A DNA stretch of 23,229 nt from Lachnoclostridium sp. UBA903 (GCA_002294045.1 DBEP01000001.1:3950-27178), one strand, 5' to 3'. Numbered from the stretch's first letter, positions 7,612 through 14,906 are shown. Notes: a model not told the origin generated them from the letters alone. Numbers and translations: made by a program.

Positions 7612-8292
7612 ATGAAACCAATGTTTAACCCGTCTTTGATGTGTATGGATTTACTCAACATCAAGGAACAGATCCAGATCCTTAATACAAGGGCAGATTT
7701 CTTTCACGTAGATATTATGGACGGACATTTTGTAAAGAATATTACACTGTCTCCGGATTTTTGCAGGACCATCAGACCTGTTTGTGACATTCCGCTGGAC
7801 TGCCATCTGATGGTTACAACACCGGATGACTTTATAGAGCCCCTGGCAAAGGCAGGGGCAGGTTATATCTGTCCCCACGCTGAAACAATAAATGCCGATG
7901 CCTTCCGGATTATCAATAAAATTCGAGCAAATGGCTGTAAAGTAGGTGTTGTATTGAATCCGGCCACACCGGTTTCTTATATTCAGTACTACCTGCATCT
8001 GGTTGATAAAATAACCGTTATGAGTGTAGATCCGGGATTTGCAGGACAGCCTTTTATCCGTGAAATGCTGGATAAAATTGCCGAGCTGAAGAGACTAAAG
8101 GAAGAAAAGGGCTTACATTACCTGATTGAAGTAGACGGTTCCTGTAATGCAAATACCTTTAAAGAGCTGACGGAAGCCGGTGCAGAAGTATTTATCGTAG
8201 GAACTTCCGGGCTCTTTGGACTGGACCCGGACCTTAGAAAGGCCTGGGACAAGATGATAGACAATTATGAAAAGGCTATAAGTAATAATTAG
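7612..8292 (+). CDS. alsE: D-allulose-6-phosphate 3-epimerase
   Basis: Predicted 226-residue TIM-barrel enzyme of the ribulose-phosphate 3-epimerase family. It interconverts allulose-6-P and fructose-6-P, the step that delivers allose carbon to glycolysis. It resembles enterobacterial AlsE (from memory) more than Rpe: 'NPSLMCMDLL' at the start, 'DFFHVDIMDGHFVKNITLSP' (catalytic Asp and metal His), 'PLDCHLMV', 'DKITVMSVDPGFAGQPFI' and 'IEVDGSCN' with the second catalytic Asp, then 'FIVGTSGLF' for phosphate binding. Family metal ligands (His, Asp, His, Asp) are all present. Instead of a normal Shine-Dalgarno the start is preceded by the tail of the structured leader (GGGTG, about 11 nt upstream), so translation may depend on that RNA. 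Confidence 0.93.
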   Translation: MKPMFNPSLMCMDLLNIKEQIQILNTRADFFHVDIMDGHFVKNITLSPDFCRTIRPVCDIPLDCHLMVTTPDDFIEPLAKAGAGYICPHAETINADAFRIINKIRANGCKVGVVLNPATPVSYIQYYLHLVDKITVMSVDPGFAGQPFIREMLDKIAELKRLKEEKGLHYLIEVDGSCNANTFKELTEAGAEVFIVGTSGLFGLDPDLRKAWDKMIDNYEKAISNN

Positions 8293-8305
8293 GGGGTCCC
8301 TGCCA

Positions 8306-9220
8306 ATGAAACTGGTAATCGGTATTGATATCGGAGGAACCAATCTCAGATTTGGAAGTGTAACACAGGGTGGTACATTATATCATTTTGAAAAAAAATA
8401 CAGTGCGGCCCTACTTGGGGAACACGCAGTAGACAATCTGAGCAGAGAAATTCTGGAATATATGGAACGGTATCAGCTTGCCGGCCGGGTACTGGCGGTA
8501 GCCGTAGGTGTTCCATCCATGGTAAGCAAGGATAAAAGCTTTGTCTATTCCACCCCGAATTTAAAAGGGCTGGAGAACATTGACCTGGGACATATGTTAA
8601 AGGAAAAAACCGGCCTTCCGGTATTTGTAGACAGAGATGTAAATTATCTGTTATTAAATGATATCAAAAAATATGGCCTGGATACCAAAAAAAAGAATAC
8701 CATTTTAGGTATGTATCTTGGGACAGGATTTGGGAATGCCATATATATCAACGGACAGATTTACGCCGGGAAAAACGGTGCGGCAGGTGAGCTGGGGCAC
8801 ATTCCCTTCTGGAAACTGGATGAAGTATGTGCCTGCGGCAATATCGGCTGTGCGGAAAAAAGATGCTCCGGTTTATATCTCCAGACCCTGCGGGATAAGT
8901 ACTTTAAGGATACGGATATATCGGAAATTTTTACAAAGCACAGGGATACTCCGGTTATCCAGGAATATGTGGATATGCTGGCAATACCAATCAGTACGGA
9001 AATTACCATACTGGATCCGGATTATGTTATTATGGGGGGCGGTGTTATGATTATGAAAGATTTTCCCATGACCAGGCTGACCGAACAAATCAAAAGAAGG
9101 ACCAGGCATCCCTATCCTTCCCAAAATCTGGAGTTTGTTTTTCCGGAACATACCCATGCGGGAGGAGTAATCGGAGGTGCATATGCAGTTTTTGCAGAAA
9201 TGCAGGAAGAAAAAAATTAA
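8306..9220 (+). CDS. alsK: D-allose kinase (ROK family)
   Basis: Predicted 304-residue sugar kinase that would convert D-allose to D-allose-6-phosphate with ATP. The N-terminal phosphate loop 'IGIDIGGTNLRFG' (5-17), the catalytic Asp in 'FVDRDVNYLL' (about 107-116), 'GMYLGTGFGNA', and the ROK zinc site are intact: His165 in 'GELGHIP' and Cys175, Cys177 and Cys182 in 'CACGNIGC'. 'SKDKSFVYSTPNL' and the overall course match enterobacterial AlsK as I recall it rather than NagK or Glk. AGGGGG at 8291-8296 overlaps the alsE stop codon, so translation is likely coupled. Thirteen bases separate the genes. Confidence 0.9.
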   Translation: MKLVIGIDIGGTNLRFGSVTQGGTLYHFEKKYSAALLGEHAVDNLSREILEYMERYQLAGRVLAVAVGVPSMVSKDKSFVYSTPNLKGLENIDLGHMLKEKTGLPVFVDRDVNYLLLNDIKKYGLDTKKKNTILGMYLGTGFGNAIYINGQIYAGKNGAAGELGHIPFWKLDEVCACGNIGCAEKRCSGLYLQTLRDKYFKDTDISEIFTKHRDTPVIQEYVDMLAIPISTEITILDPDYVIMGGGVMIMKDFPMTRLTEQIKRRTRHPYPSQNLEFVFPEHTHAGGVIGGAYAVFAEMQEEKN

Positions 9221-9273
9221 CATGCTCATGACTGGAAACAGTTCATTATAAAAAAGAAAAAGGAGAATGTAAA

Positions 9274-10302
9274 ATGAAAAAAAGATTATTTATGGCAGTA
9301 GTATCACTTGTAATGGCAATGGGGCTGGTGGCATGCGGCTCTAAAACACCTTCTACGGAAACACCCGGTGCATCCACTTCGGAATCCACGGGAGAGACCG
9401 GGAACACCGCTGAAGGAGAAAAGACGTATGCAGTGATCCTAAAAACCCAGGCTACGGACTTCTGGGTAAAAATGTGGAAGGGTGTGGAAGAGGAAGCAGC
9501 GAAAAAAGGAGTTAAAGTAGATATTTATTCGGCACAGAGCGAGGATGACCTGGAAGGCCAGCTGGCCATTCTGGAAAGCTGTATCTCAAAAGGCTATTCA
9601 GGAATTGCAATTGCACCTCTCTCTTCCGTTAATGTGCTGACCGGAATCGGGGAGGCCACGAAAAAAGGTATTACCATTGTTAATGTGGATGAAAAATTTG
9701 ATGAAACCGAGCTTGCAAACCAGGGCGGCGCAAGTGTGGCATTTGTTGCAACGGATAATGTTGCGGTTGGTAATAAGGGGGCGCAGTATATTGTAGACAA
9801 TGCGGAAAAGGGCGCCAAGGTTGCCATTATCGAAGGTAAGTCCGGAAATCAGTCCTCCGAAGACAGAACCCAGGGCGCTAAAGAGGCTTTTGAAAACGGA
9901 GGAATGGATATCATAAGCAGCCAGGCAGCCGACTGGGATCGTCAGAAAGCTCTTGACATTGCAACTACTTTAATCCAGCAGAATAAGGATTTAAAAGGCA
10001 TATACTGCTGTAATGACGGTATGGCTTTAGGTGCAATGCAGGCAGTTATCAACGCAGGAAAAGTCGGTGAAATTCTCATTGTAGGTACTGACGGTGATGA
10101 AGAAGCCATTACCTCCGTTGCAAACGGACAGCTAAGTGCTACAGTAGCGCAAGATTCGGCTAAGATTGGTGCAACCAGCCTGGATTTATTAATCGAAGCG
10201 TGTGAAAACGGGACGACCGGACAGGTAGGAACCTTCCCGGAGAAAACACCGGTTGATTCCATTCTGGTTACCAAGGATAATGTGGCTGAATTCCAAAAAT
10301 AA
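9274..10302 (+). CDS. alsB: D-allose-binding lipoprotein of the ABC transporter
   Basis: Predicted 342-residue substrate-binding lipoprotein. A type II signal peptide ends in the lipobox 'GLVAC' with Cys21 as the lipidated residue, followed by a Ser/Thr/Glu-rich tether (about 22-50), typical for Gram-positive cell-surface attachment. The mature domain is a Peripla_BP_4 fold and tracks enterobacterial AlsB closely from memory: 'YAVILKTQATDFWVKM', 'GIAIAPLSSVN', 'VNVDEKFD', 'FVATDNVAVGNKGA', 'VAIIEGKSGN', 'SQAADWDRQKALD', 'IYCCNDGMALGA', 'ILIVGTDGDEEA' and 'DSILVTK'. It delivers sugar to AlsC. In E. coli alsB comes first; here it is last in the block after alsK. It has a good AAAGGAG at 9258-9264. 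Confidence 0.93.
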   Translation: MKKRLFMAVVSLVMAMGLVACGSKTPSTETPGASTSESTGETGNTAEGEKTYAVILKTQATDFWVKMWKGVEEEAAKKGVKVDIYSAQSEDDLEGQLAILESCISKGYSGIAIAPLSSVNVLTGIGEATKKGITIVNVDEKFDETELANQGGASVAFVATDNVAVGNKGAQYIVDNAEKGAKVAIIEGKSGNQSSEDRTQGAKEAFENGGMDIISSQAADWDRQKALDIATTLIQQNKDLKGIYCCNDGMALGAMQAVINAGKVGEILIVGTDGDEEAITSVANGQLSATVAQDSAKIGATSLDLLIEACENGTTGQVGTFPEKTPVDSILVTKDNVAEFQK

Positions 10303-10316
10303 TTAATAAATTGTAC

Positions 10317-10347
10317 CGGGAAATGATGTTATTTCCTGAATTTTGTT
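10317..10347 (+). terminator. Weak terminator or attenuator after alsB
   Basis: CGGGAAAT (10317-10324) pairs with ATTTCCTG (10331-10338), 8 bp with one wobble and a 6-nt loop, followed by AATTTTGTT. The weak stem suggests partial termination before rpiB. Confidence 0.45.
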
Positions 10348-10383
10348 CCAAGTCGCGCGAATAAACGGCTCCATTCTCTTTCA

Positions 10384-10549
10384 CTAGAGCGTGCTTGAAA
10401 AATGCTTATACCGGACCGGATGCTCCACTTTGTGGGAGACAAGGAGCGATTTAGGGTGCGTAGTGGTGTTACGCACCCTAAATTGCGACACAGTATACCG
10501 CAGAGTGGAGCGTTCAGAACGGTGCGATGATTTTTCAAACACGTTCTAA
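10384..10549. mobile_element. MITE-like foldback element, copy 2
   Basis: A 166-bp non-coding repeat bounded by CTAGAGCGTGCTTGAAAAAT at the left and ATTTTTCAAACACGTTCTAA inverted at the right. The centre GGGTGCGTAGTGGTGTTACGCACCC is a short-loop palindrome (the two arms GGGTGCGTA and TACGCACCC) and the flanks are imperfectly complementary. It is the reverse-orientation relative of 1308-1468. The termini suggest a CTAR-like target (CTAG/CTAA). It sits within the als locus between alsB and rpiB, where its hairpin would be transcribed. Confidence 0.8.
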
Positions 10550-10612
10550 GCCATTCGCGCATACTTTCCTCAAAATATCTGCGAAATATAAATCATATTC
10601 TCCCACAAGTAA

Positions 10613-10640
10613 GCTATATTTTGAATTTTGCAACAGCCCC
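10613..10640. repeat. Repeat end TTGAATTTTGCAACAGCCCC
   Basis: The sequence TTGAATTTTGCAACAG followed by CCCC closely matches the right end of the inverted-repeat element at 20444-20520. It resembles the GGxxCTGTTGCAAA ends typical of IS6-type insertion sequences. No partner end is visible nearby, so it is a solo relic. The rest of 10550-10682 shows nothing else recognisable. Confidence 0.4.
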
Positions 10641-10682
10641 TTTTATCAGAAAACTACAGTTGTGGAAGAAAGAGAAGGGGAA

Positions 10683-10803
10683 GAGTGAAAGATTATGAAA
10701 ATCTTTCACTCACAAAGTTTGTGCCTGCATAACCAAAGTATGCAAGACATACTTGACACAAACTTCAGATGCGCAAAAAGCGTGCGCAGGAATGAGGTGA
10801 AAC
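10683..10803 (+). promoter_or_regulatory. Structured leader of rpiB
   Basis: Three consecutive helices end at the start codon: GAGTGAAAGAT/ATCTTTCACTC (10683-10693/10701-10711, 11 perfect pairs); AAGTTTGTG/CACAAACTT (10715-10723/10757-10765) enclosing AAGTATG/CATACTT (10736-10742/10748-10754); and TGCGC/GCGCA (10770-10774/10784-10788). A Shine-Dalgarno GAGGTGA follows at 10794-10800. The first stem shares the GTGAAAGA sequence of the alsE leader, but its loop is too short for the same pseudoknot. CCTGC in the second helix loop could pair with GCAGG (10786-10790) just before the Shine-Dalgarno, an alternative that might control initiation. Confidence 0.5.
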
Positions 10804-11268
10804 ATGAAAGTCGGATTTGGATGTGACCATATCGCTATTGAACTTAAAAATATTCTGATGGAGTACCTGGAGGAAAAAGGATATGAATGTTTGGATTTTG
10901 GGGCTTATGACCCCAAAGTCAAAGTTAACTATCCGGAGCCGGGACAAAAGGTTGCGGAAGCAATTATGCGGGGTGAAGTGGATAAAGGCGTTTTAATTTG
11001 CGGAACCGGTATAGGTATTTCTCTGGCAGCCAACAAGGTGCCGGGAATCCGTGCTGCGGTTTGCAGCGAGCCCTATTCTGCCAGATTGACCGTACAGCAT
11101 AATGATGCCAACATTATCGCAATGGGTACCCGTGTCGTCGGAACGGAGCTTGCCAAGATGATTGTAGATGAATTTTTTGGAGCAGAATTTGAAGGCGGCC
11201 GTCATGAGGAGAGGGTCCGGATGATTTCCGGAATAGAAGAAAAATATGGAGCAAAATGGCATGAATAA
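10804..11268 (+). CDS. rpiB: Ribose-5-phosphate isomerase B, probable allose-6-phosphate isomerase
   Basis: Predicted 154-residue RpiB/LacAB-family isomerase. Family residues are present: 'GCDHIAIELK' with His9, 'DFGAYDPKVKVNYPEPGQKV', Cys66 in 'ICGTGIGISLAANK' (the proton-transfer Cys), His99-Asn100 in 'QHNDANIIAMGTRVVG', and phosphate-binding Arg residues near the C terminus ('GRHEERV'). E. coli RpiB is known also to isomerise allose-6-P to allulose-6-P; placed with alsE and alsK, this is the likely role here, though ribose-5-P activity cannot be excluded. It has a good Shine-Dalgarno (GAGGTGA) inside a structured leader and overlaps the next gene. Confidence 0.92.
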   Translation: MKVGFGCDHIAIELKNILMEYLEEKGYECLDFGAYDPKVKVNYPEPGQKVAEAIMRGEVDKGVLICGTGIGISLAANKVPGIRAAVCSEPYSARLTVQHNDANIIAMGTRVVGTELAKMIVDEFFGAEFEGGRHEERVRMISGIEEKYGAKWHE

Positions 11269-12211
11269 ATACCTCGGTGTAGAAATTGGAGGAACCAAGC
11301 AGCAGATTACCGTAGGTCTTAAGGATGGTTCCATTCTCCACAGCCGGTGTGTGAAATTACAAAAGCCCTTCGAAGCACGGGACGTTCTTGGATGGCTGGA
11401 AGAGAATATCCGGACGCTCACGACGGAGGGACAGGATATAACTGGAATTGGTGTTGGTTTCGGAGGTCCCCTGGAAACGGAAACCGGCCGTATTCTTTGT
11501 TCACTGCAGGTCCCCGGCTGGAAAGATTTCCAACTGCAAAATTGGTTTGAAAGGACCTTCCACAAGCCAGCCGTTGTAATCAATGACACGGTTGCCGGCG
11601 GTCTGGCCGAATTTTACCTGGGAGCCGGAGCCGGATGCCGCAGCTTTTTCTATACGAATATCGGCACGGGGATCGGCGGCGGTTTTTATCTGAACGGAAA
11701 ATACTATGACGGAGCCGGTTATGGTGCCTCTTATCTGGGTAACAGCTGGGTGCCGGACTGGCATAGCGGTACCTGTAACGCTATGACGAGGCTGGAGCTT
11801 CTATGCTCCGGGAGAAGCATAGAGGAACGTTTGAATAAAGCCGGATACATTCCCCATACCTCCTGTTTGTACAGGGAAGACAGCAGAAATATTTCCTGCC
11901 AGGAGCTTGCTGAAGGTGTCCGGAAGGGAGATGCATTTTGTAAGGAAGAATTGGATAAAATTACTGGAAGCTTTGCAGTCGGACTTGCAAATGTCCTTGC
12001 CCTTTTAGCACCGGAAAAGATAGTAATCGGTGGAGGAGTTGCCAAAATGGGGGAAATCCTGTTTTCACGGCTCCGCCGTTATACGGAAGAATATGCATTT
12101 CTTGCCAATAGGGGAAAATATGAGATTGTACCGGGAAAATTAATGGATGATGCCGTATTATCCGGTGCATTGCTGGCTGCCGGAAACAGGGAATTGCTGT
12201 TAAAAATATAA
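11261..12211 (+). CDS. ROK-family protein, atypical sugar kinase without the zinc site
   Basis: About 316 residues of ROK fold. 'LGVEIGGTKQQITVG' forms the phosphate loop, 'VVINDTVAGG' provides the catalytic Asp, 'NIGTGIGGGFYLNGKYYDG' and 'EKIVIGGGVAK' match family positions. The signature zinc site is lost: where AlsK has 'GELGHIP' this protein reads 'ASYLGNSWVP', and the CxCGxxGC loop is replaced by 'GTCNAMTRLELLCSG'. It may phosphorylate a different sugar, for example glucose or an incoming disaccharide's moiety, or act as a sensor. I start it at 11261: GGAG (11248-11251) is well placed and the ATG overlaps the rpiB stop in ATGAATAA, favouring translational coupling; an upstream ATG at 11246 lacks a binding site. 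Confidence 0.8.
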   Translation: MNKYLGVEIGGTKQQITVGLKDGSILHSRCVKLQKPFEARDVLGWLEENIRTLTTEGQDITGIGVGFGGPLETETGRILCSLQVPGWKDFQLQNWFERTFHKPAVVINDTVAGGLAEFYLGAGAGCRSFFYTNIGTGIGGGFYLNGKYYDGAGYGASYLGNSWVPDWHSGTCNAMTRLELLCSGRSIEERLNKAGYIPHTSCLYREDSRNISCQELAEGVRKGDAFCKEELDKITGSFAVGLANVLALLAPEKIVIGGGVAKMGEILFSRLRRYTEEYAFLANRGKYEIVPGKLMDDAVLSGALLAAGNRELLLKI

Positions 12212-12298
12212 TCAGGAAGCGGGAAAAGCAATGACTGGTGCCAAAGCAGTACCTGTCGCAGTTTTCTGTTTTCAAAACCCCTACAGCAGCTATAATAG

Positions 12299-12346
12299 TA
12301 GCCGCCTTACCTTTACCAGAGAAAAAGATGAGGGCGGCTATTTTTT
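12299..12346 (+). terminator. Strong intrinsic terminator closing the als locus
   Basis: TAGCCGCC (12299-12306) pairs perfectly with GGCGGCTA (12333-12340), followed at once by TTTTTT (12341-12346). The loop is long (about 26 nt) but the GC-rich stem and T-run are classical. Confidence 0.85.
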
Positions 12347-12662
12347 GTTCTTGCCATTTCTGACAAGTGTTATGATAGAAAATATATTATATTGTCTACA
12401 CTCACAAAAAATACCTCGCGGTACCATAGGCTGAATTGTAACAGATGTTTTAGTAATTCCGGAAAGAGAGGTAGCAAATTCAACAAATTTGTGGTAAGGT
12501 TTAGATAGGTCTGAGATTGTTTTTGAGATTTGAATTAAAAGTGGGGAAGTGCCTCTTGGTATAAGCGGTGACACTTCGGTAATCTGTGCTGGTAATGGTG
12601 ACAATGACAAATTTTTTGTGTTACGATTTGTACCTGAGCCTGCGAAAGGAATGTGTGTTAAT
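12347..12662. other. Intergenic region, content not recognised
   Basis: About 315 bp with no convincing gene on either strand. It contains a short TACC/GGTA hairpin at TACCTCGCGGTACC (about 12411-12424) and ends with a purine-rich site (AAAGGA, 12645-12650) serving the next gene. The stretch 12540-12610 has repeated GGTGAC/GGTAAT words (GCGGTGACACTTCGGTAATC, GGTAATGGTGACAATGAC) but no fold or coding frame I can name. No clear promoter was seen. Confidence 0.4.
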
Positions 12663-13382
12663 ATGAAAAACAAAGGAACAGCGCTTCTTTTACTGGCGGC
12701 AATAATATTTTTATCTGCAGCACGGGTCTGTTACGGTAATTCGGCGGAACCCCCGTCAGTTACTTTTATTGTACCCAATGCACCTGAGGACCTGGAAATA
12801 AGTGTTGATACGGGCGGTACCATCCAAAAGGCGGAGAAAAACGAGTTTGTCTTTGAAAGCCATTATACCCTGTATTCCCACGATTTGGGCGAAGATATAC
12901 CTGTTTTTCTTATACGTACCACAGGCGGGAAAATTAATTACAATATTACCATTGATGAATTCCCCAAGCGTTATAATAATATTTACACCCTGGATTTAAA
13001 GGAACAAACGCTATCCGAAGGCAAATCATGGGCAAGGTCCGTAATTTTAGTAACGCTAAGGATAATTTTCACCTTATTGATAGAAGCCATCGTATTCCGT
13101 TTATTCGGCTTTAGGGAGAGAAGGTCCTGGTTTATTTTTATCCTTATTAATCTGGTAACCCAGGGATTGTTAAATATTTGGATCAATACGTTTCCGTTTT
13201 CTGACTATCAATTGTACCTGACTATGATTCTTGCTGAAATATTAATTATAATTGCAGAAGAAACAGCGTTTTTACTGCTGCTTAAGGAACATAAACGGTT
13301 CCGCATCGCTTTTTATGTCCTGGCCGCCAATGTTATAAGCTTTCAACTCGGAGGTTATATCATATCTGCATTATCCTACTAA
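12663..13382 (+). CDS. Exported/membrane protein with four predicted TM helices, unknown function
   Basis: Predicted 239 residues. A Sec-type signal peptide (about 1-25, ending near 'VCYGNS') precedes an extracytoplasmic beta-rich domain (about 26-122) and then four hydrophobic helices at about 126-148, 156-177, 184-207 and 213-235, separated by short charged loops such as 'RERRS' and 'KEHKRFR'. The signal sequence decides the start: longer readings upstream would bury it behind 38 polar residues, so I use the ATG at 12663 although the binding site AAAGGA is 12 nt away. I do not recognise the family. It lies between the als terminator and a regulator, and nothing links it to either. Confidence 0.7.
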   Translation: MKNKGTALLLLAAIIFLSAARVCYGNSAEPPSVTFIVPNAPEDLEISVDTGGTIQKAEKNEFVFESHYTLYSHDLGEDIPVFLIRTTGGKINYNITIDEFPKRYNNIYTLDLKEQTLSEGKSWARSVILVTLRIIFTLLIEAIVFRLFGFRERRSWFIFILINLVTQGLLNIWINTFPFSDYQLYLTMILAEILIIIAEETAFLLLLKEHKRFRIAFYVLAANVISFQLGGYIISALSY

Positions 13383-13444
13383 ATTCATGATTTTACTGTG
13401 TTATCTAAATCTCAATGAGATTAGGAATACCATTTTGCGGAAAG

Positions 13445-13485
13445 AGGCAGTTTCAGACCCTGGCAAGGAATGATACTGCCTTTTG
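13445..13485 (+). terminator. Probable terminator after the membrane-protein gene
   Basis: AGGCAGT (13445-13451) pairs with ACTGCCT (13475-13481), extendable by two or three pairs, followed by TTTG. The T-run is short, so confidence is moderate. Confidence 0.5.
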
Positions 13486-13661
13486 CCAATGTGCCAGCAC
13501 ACTAGTTTTTTATTGATAAAGTTTATTAATTTTCCATCCGAATATTGAAAATTTAAGAAAATAGTATAAAATCAAGAAGTAAGTTAGCATTCGCTAATAT
13601 CGTGAAAAACGGATAATGGTGTGCATGAACTGCTTCTATGAGGAGAGAAAGGATGGCATAA

Positions 13662-14468
13662 ATGACGGCAACGCAAATGAAATATTTTATGGCATTGGCA
13701 GAAGGGGAAAACCAATCCATAACACAGATTGCAGAAAAATATAAGGTGAACCGTTCAACGGTAAGCCGTTCGCTGACTGCCCTGGTGGACCAGGGGCTGC
13801 TGGATGAGCAATATAATATAACTTCTGTAGGAAGGCAATATTTATCTGAATATAGATATAAGCACGAAGTTATTACACGCTGGTTAATGAAAAACGGTAT
13901 AGAGGAAGAAGATGCCAGCCGTGATACCTATAAGATACTGGAAGTGTGCTCCGAAAAAACAATCCGTATGCTGGGGCAGGGCGGGGAGTTTTGCAAGGCA
14001 TGCAGTTATTTCAGGGAAAAAGGGCATAAGCTGGTGATTGAAGGAAATGAGATTTGCAATTACATAAAGAGGGGGGAGTATCAGATTCCCTTTGTATTCC
14101 ATAAAGATAAAAGGAGGAGTCCGGATCAGATATCCATGGCAAATGAAGCATTTTACCATCCGGCAACCCTGGTAATTACAAAAAATTCAGGATATCTTTC
14201 CTTAAGATCGAGGCAGATGGAACAAAGCTCCTTGATTGATAAGATTAATCTGGCCGGAAAGGTGAACAGTATGAAGTACGAATATCAAAACCAGATAAAG
14301 GAAGCGGACATAACGGAAACTATGGCGAAGCTTCCTTTGGAAGCAATGAAGTTTATCTATATAAAAGAGGACGAAATTTTACAGGGCTACGCCAATCTTA
14401 CCATGACCTGTTCGGTAGGAATCCTTCACATGCCGGAAAGCACTGCGATTCTGACCATATATTTGTGA
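13662..14468 (+). CDS. DtxR/MntR-like winged-helix regulator with divergent metal sites
   Basis: Predicted 268 residues. The N-terminal winged helix (about 1-62) reads 'SITQIAEKYKVNRSTVSRSL' then 'GLLDEQYNITSVGRQYLSEY'. The following helical stretch 'RYKHEVITRWLMKNGIEEED' continuing 'ASRDTYKILEVCSEKTIRML' lines up with the DtxR/MntR dimerisation helices ('RHxLLExFL...EEACRxEHxxS'), but the metal-binding His and Glu residues of the 'EACxxEH' segment are replaced. The remaining 160 residues match nothing I know. Start: AAAGGA at 13648-13653, 8 nt before the ATG. Its place directly upstream of a NEAT-protein locus suggests it may regulate iron/heme surface genes; that link is inference. MarR-type classification is the alternative. 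Confidence 0.7.
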   Translation: MTATQMKYFMALAEGENQSITQIAEKYKVNRSTVSRSLTALVDQGLLDEQYNITSVGRQYLSEYRYKHEVITRWLMKNGIEEEDASRDTYKILEVCSEKTIRMLGQGGEFCKACSYFREKGHKLVIEGNEICNYIKRGEYQIPFVFHKDKRRSPDQISMANEAFYHPATLVITKNSGYLSLRSRQMEQSSLIDKINLAGKVNSMKYEYQNQIKEADITETMAKLPLEAMKFIYIKEDEILQGYANLTMTCSVGILHMPESTAILTIYL

Positions 14469-14517
14469 TTGTTAAGCGAAGCAGCCGGACTTTTCCTTTG
14501 TAATAAAAAGCGGTAAT

Positions 14518-14532
14518 TGTTACATTATAACA
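14518..14532. promoter_or_regulatory. Palindrome TGTTACATTATAACA, possible operator
   Basis: Perfect 5-bp arms around CATTA, extended by AAT/ATT-like flanks. It lies 50 bp after the regulator stop and about 150 bp upstream of the NEAT-locus promoter. AT-rich palindromes arise often by chance, so this is weak. Confidence 0.25.
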
Positions 14533-14668
14533 TAATTGAGAAATTTTATCACAACCTGCGGAAAGAAGCCTGTGCATATTATGCAACAGCAGGAAAAATG
14601 TGGGTTTGATGACTGCGAAATGCGGAAAAATCACTGTTTTAGAGCATGATATGCAACAAAAAAACGTC

Positions 14669-14697
14669 TTGACTGAGTAAAAAACCTATGATATGTT
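14669..14697 (+). promoter_or_regulatory. Promoter of the NEAT-protein locus
   Basis: TTGACT (14669-14674) and TATGTT (14692-14697) at exactly 17-bp spacing, each one or two bases from consensus. Transcription from about 14704 would give a leader of roughly 200 nt. Confidence 0.6.
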
Positions 14698-14703
14698 GTG
14701 CTT

Positions 14704-14906
14704 GTAACAACAAAACATTTTATGAATGCTGTTGAACCGTAATCCTAGGCATGGCTCTGACAGCATTATAAAATCCCAATGAGTTAGCCACGTCTAACTA
14801 ATGAGTTGTGCAGGAGGGGAAGCTAGCTCATAATAAATTCTCATAAACTCATTTTAGACCTCTTCAGGAGGGGATTCCCTTAAAAAGGGAAGAAAGGAGC
14901 AATATT
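14704..14906 (+). promoter_or_regulatory. Structured 5' leader of the NEAT-protein locus
   Basis: Helices visible: AATGCTGT/ACAGCATT (14725-14732/14760-14767); AGTTAG/CTAACT (14782-14787/14794-14799); AATGAGTT/AACTCATT (14800-14807/14846-14853); and TTCCCTT/AAGGGAA (14875-14881/14885-14891) directly before the binding site AGAAAGGAG. A second AATGAGTT (14778-14785) competes for the same AACTCATT, so two exclusive folds are possible. AGGAGGGGA occurs twice (about 14812 and 14867). I cannot match it to a riboswitch class I know. Confidence 0.5.

Noticed and set aside
7612..8292. Housekeeping ribulose-phosphate 3-epimerase
   Set aside because: AlsE-type motifs and the alsK/alsB/rpiB neighbours favour allulose-6-phosphate epimerase.
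12549..12662. N-terminal extension of the membrane protein from a GTG at 12549
   Set aside because: It would place 38 polar residues before an obvious signal peptide, and the ATG at 12663 fits export better.
12338..12673. Minus-strand open frame of 111 codons in the intergenic region
   Set aside because: Low-complexity composition, no recognisable domain and it overlaps the next gene's start; no evidence that it is translated.
14704..14906. c-di-GMP or cobalamin riboswitch upstream of the secreted genes
   Set aside because: The conserved sequence blocks of those classes, as I know them, are not present.
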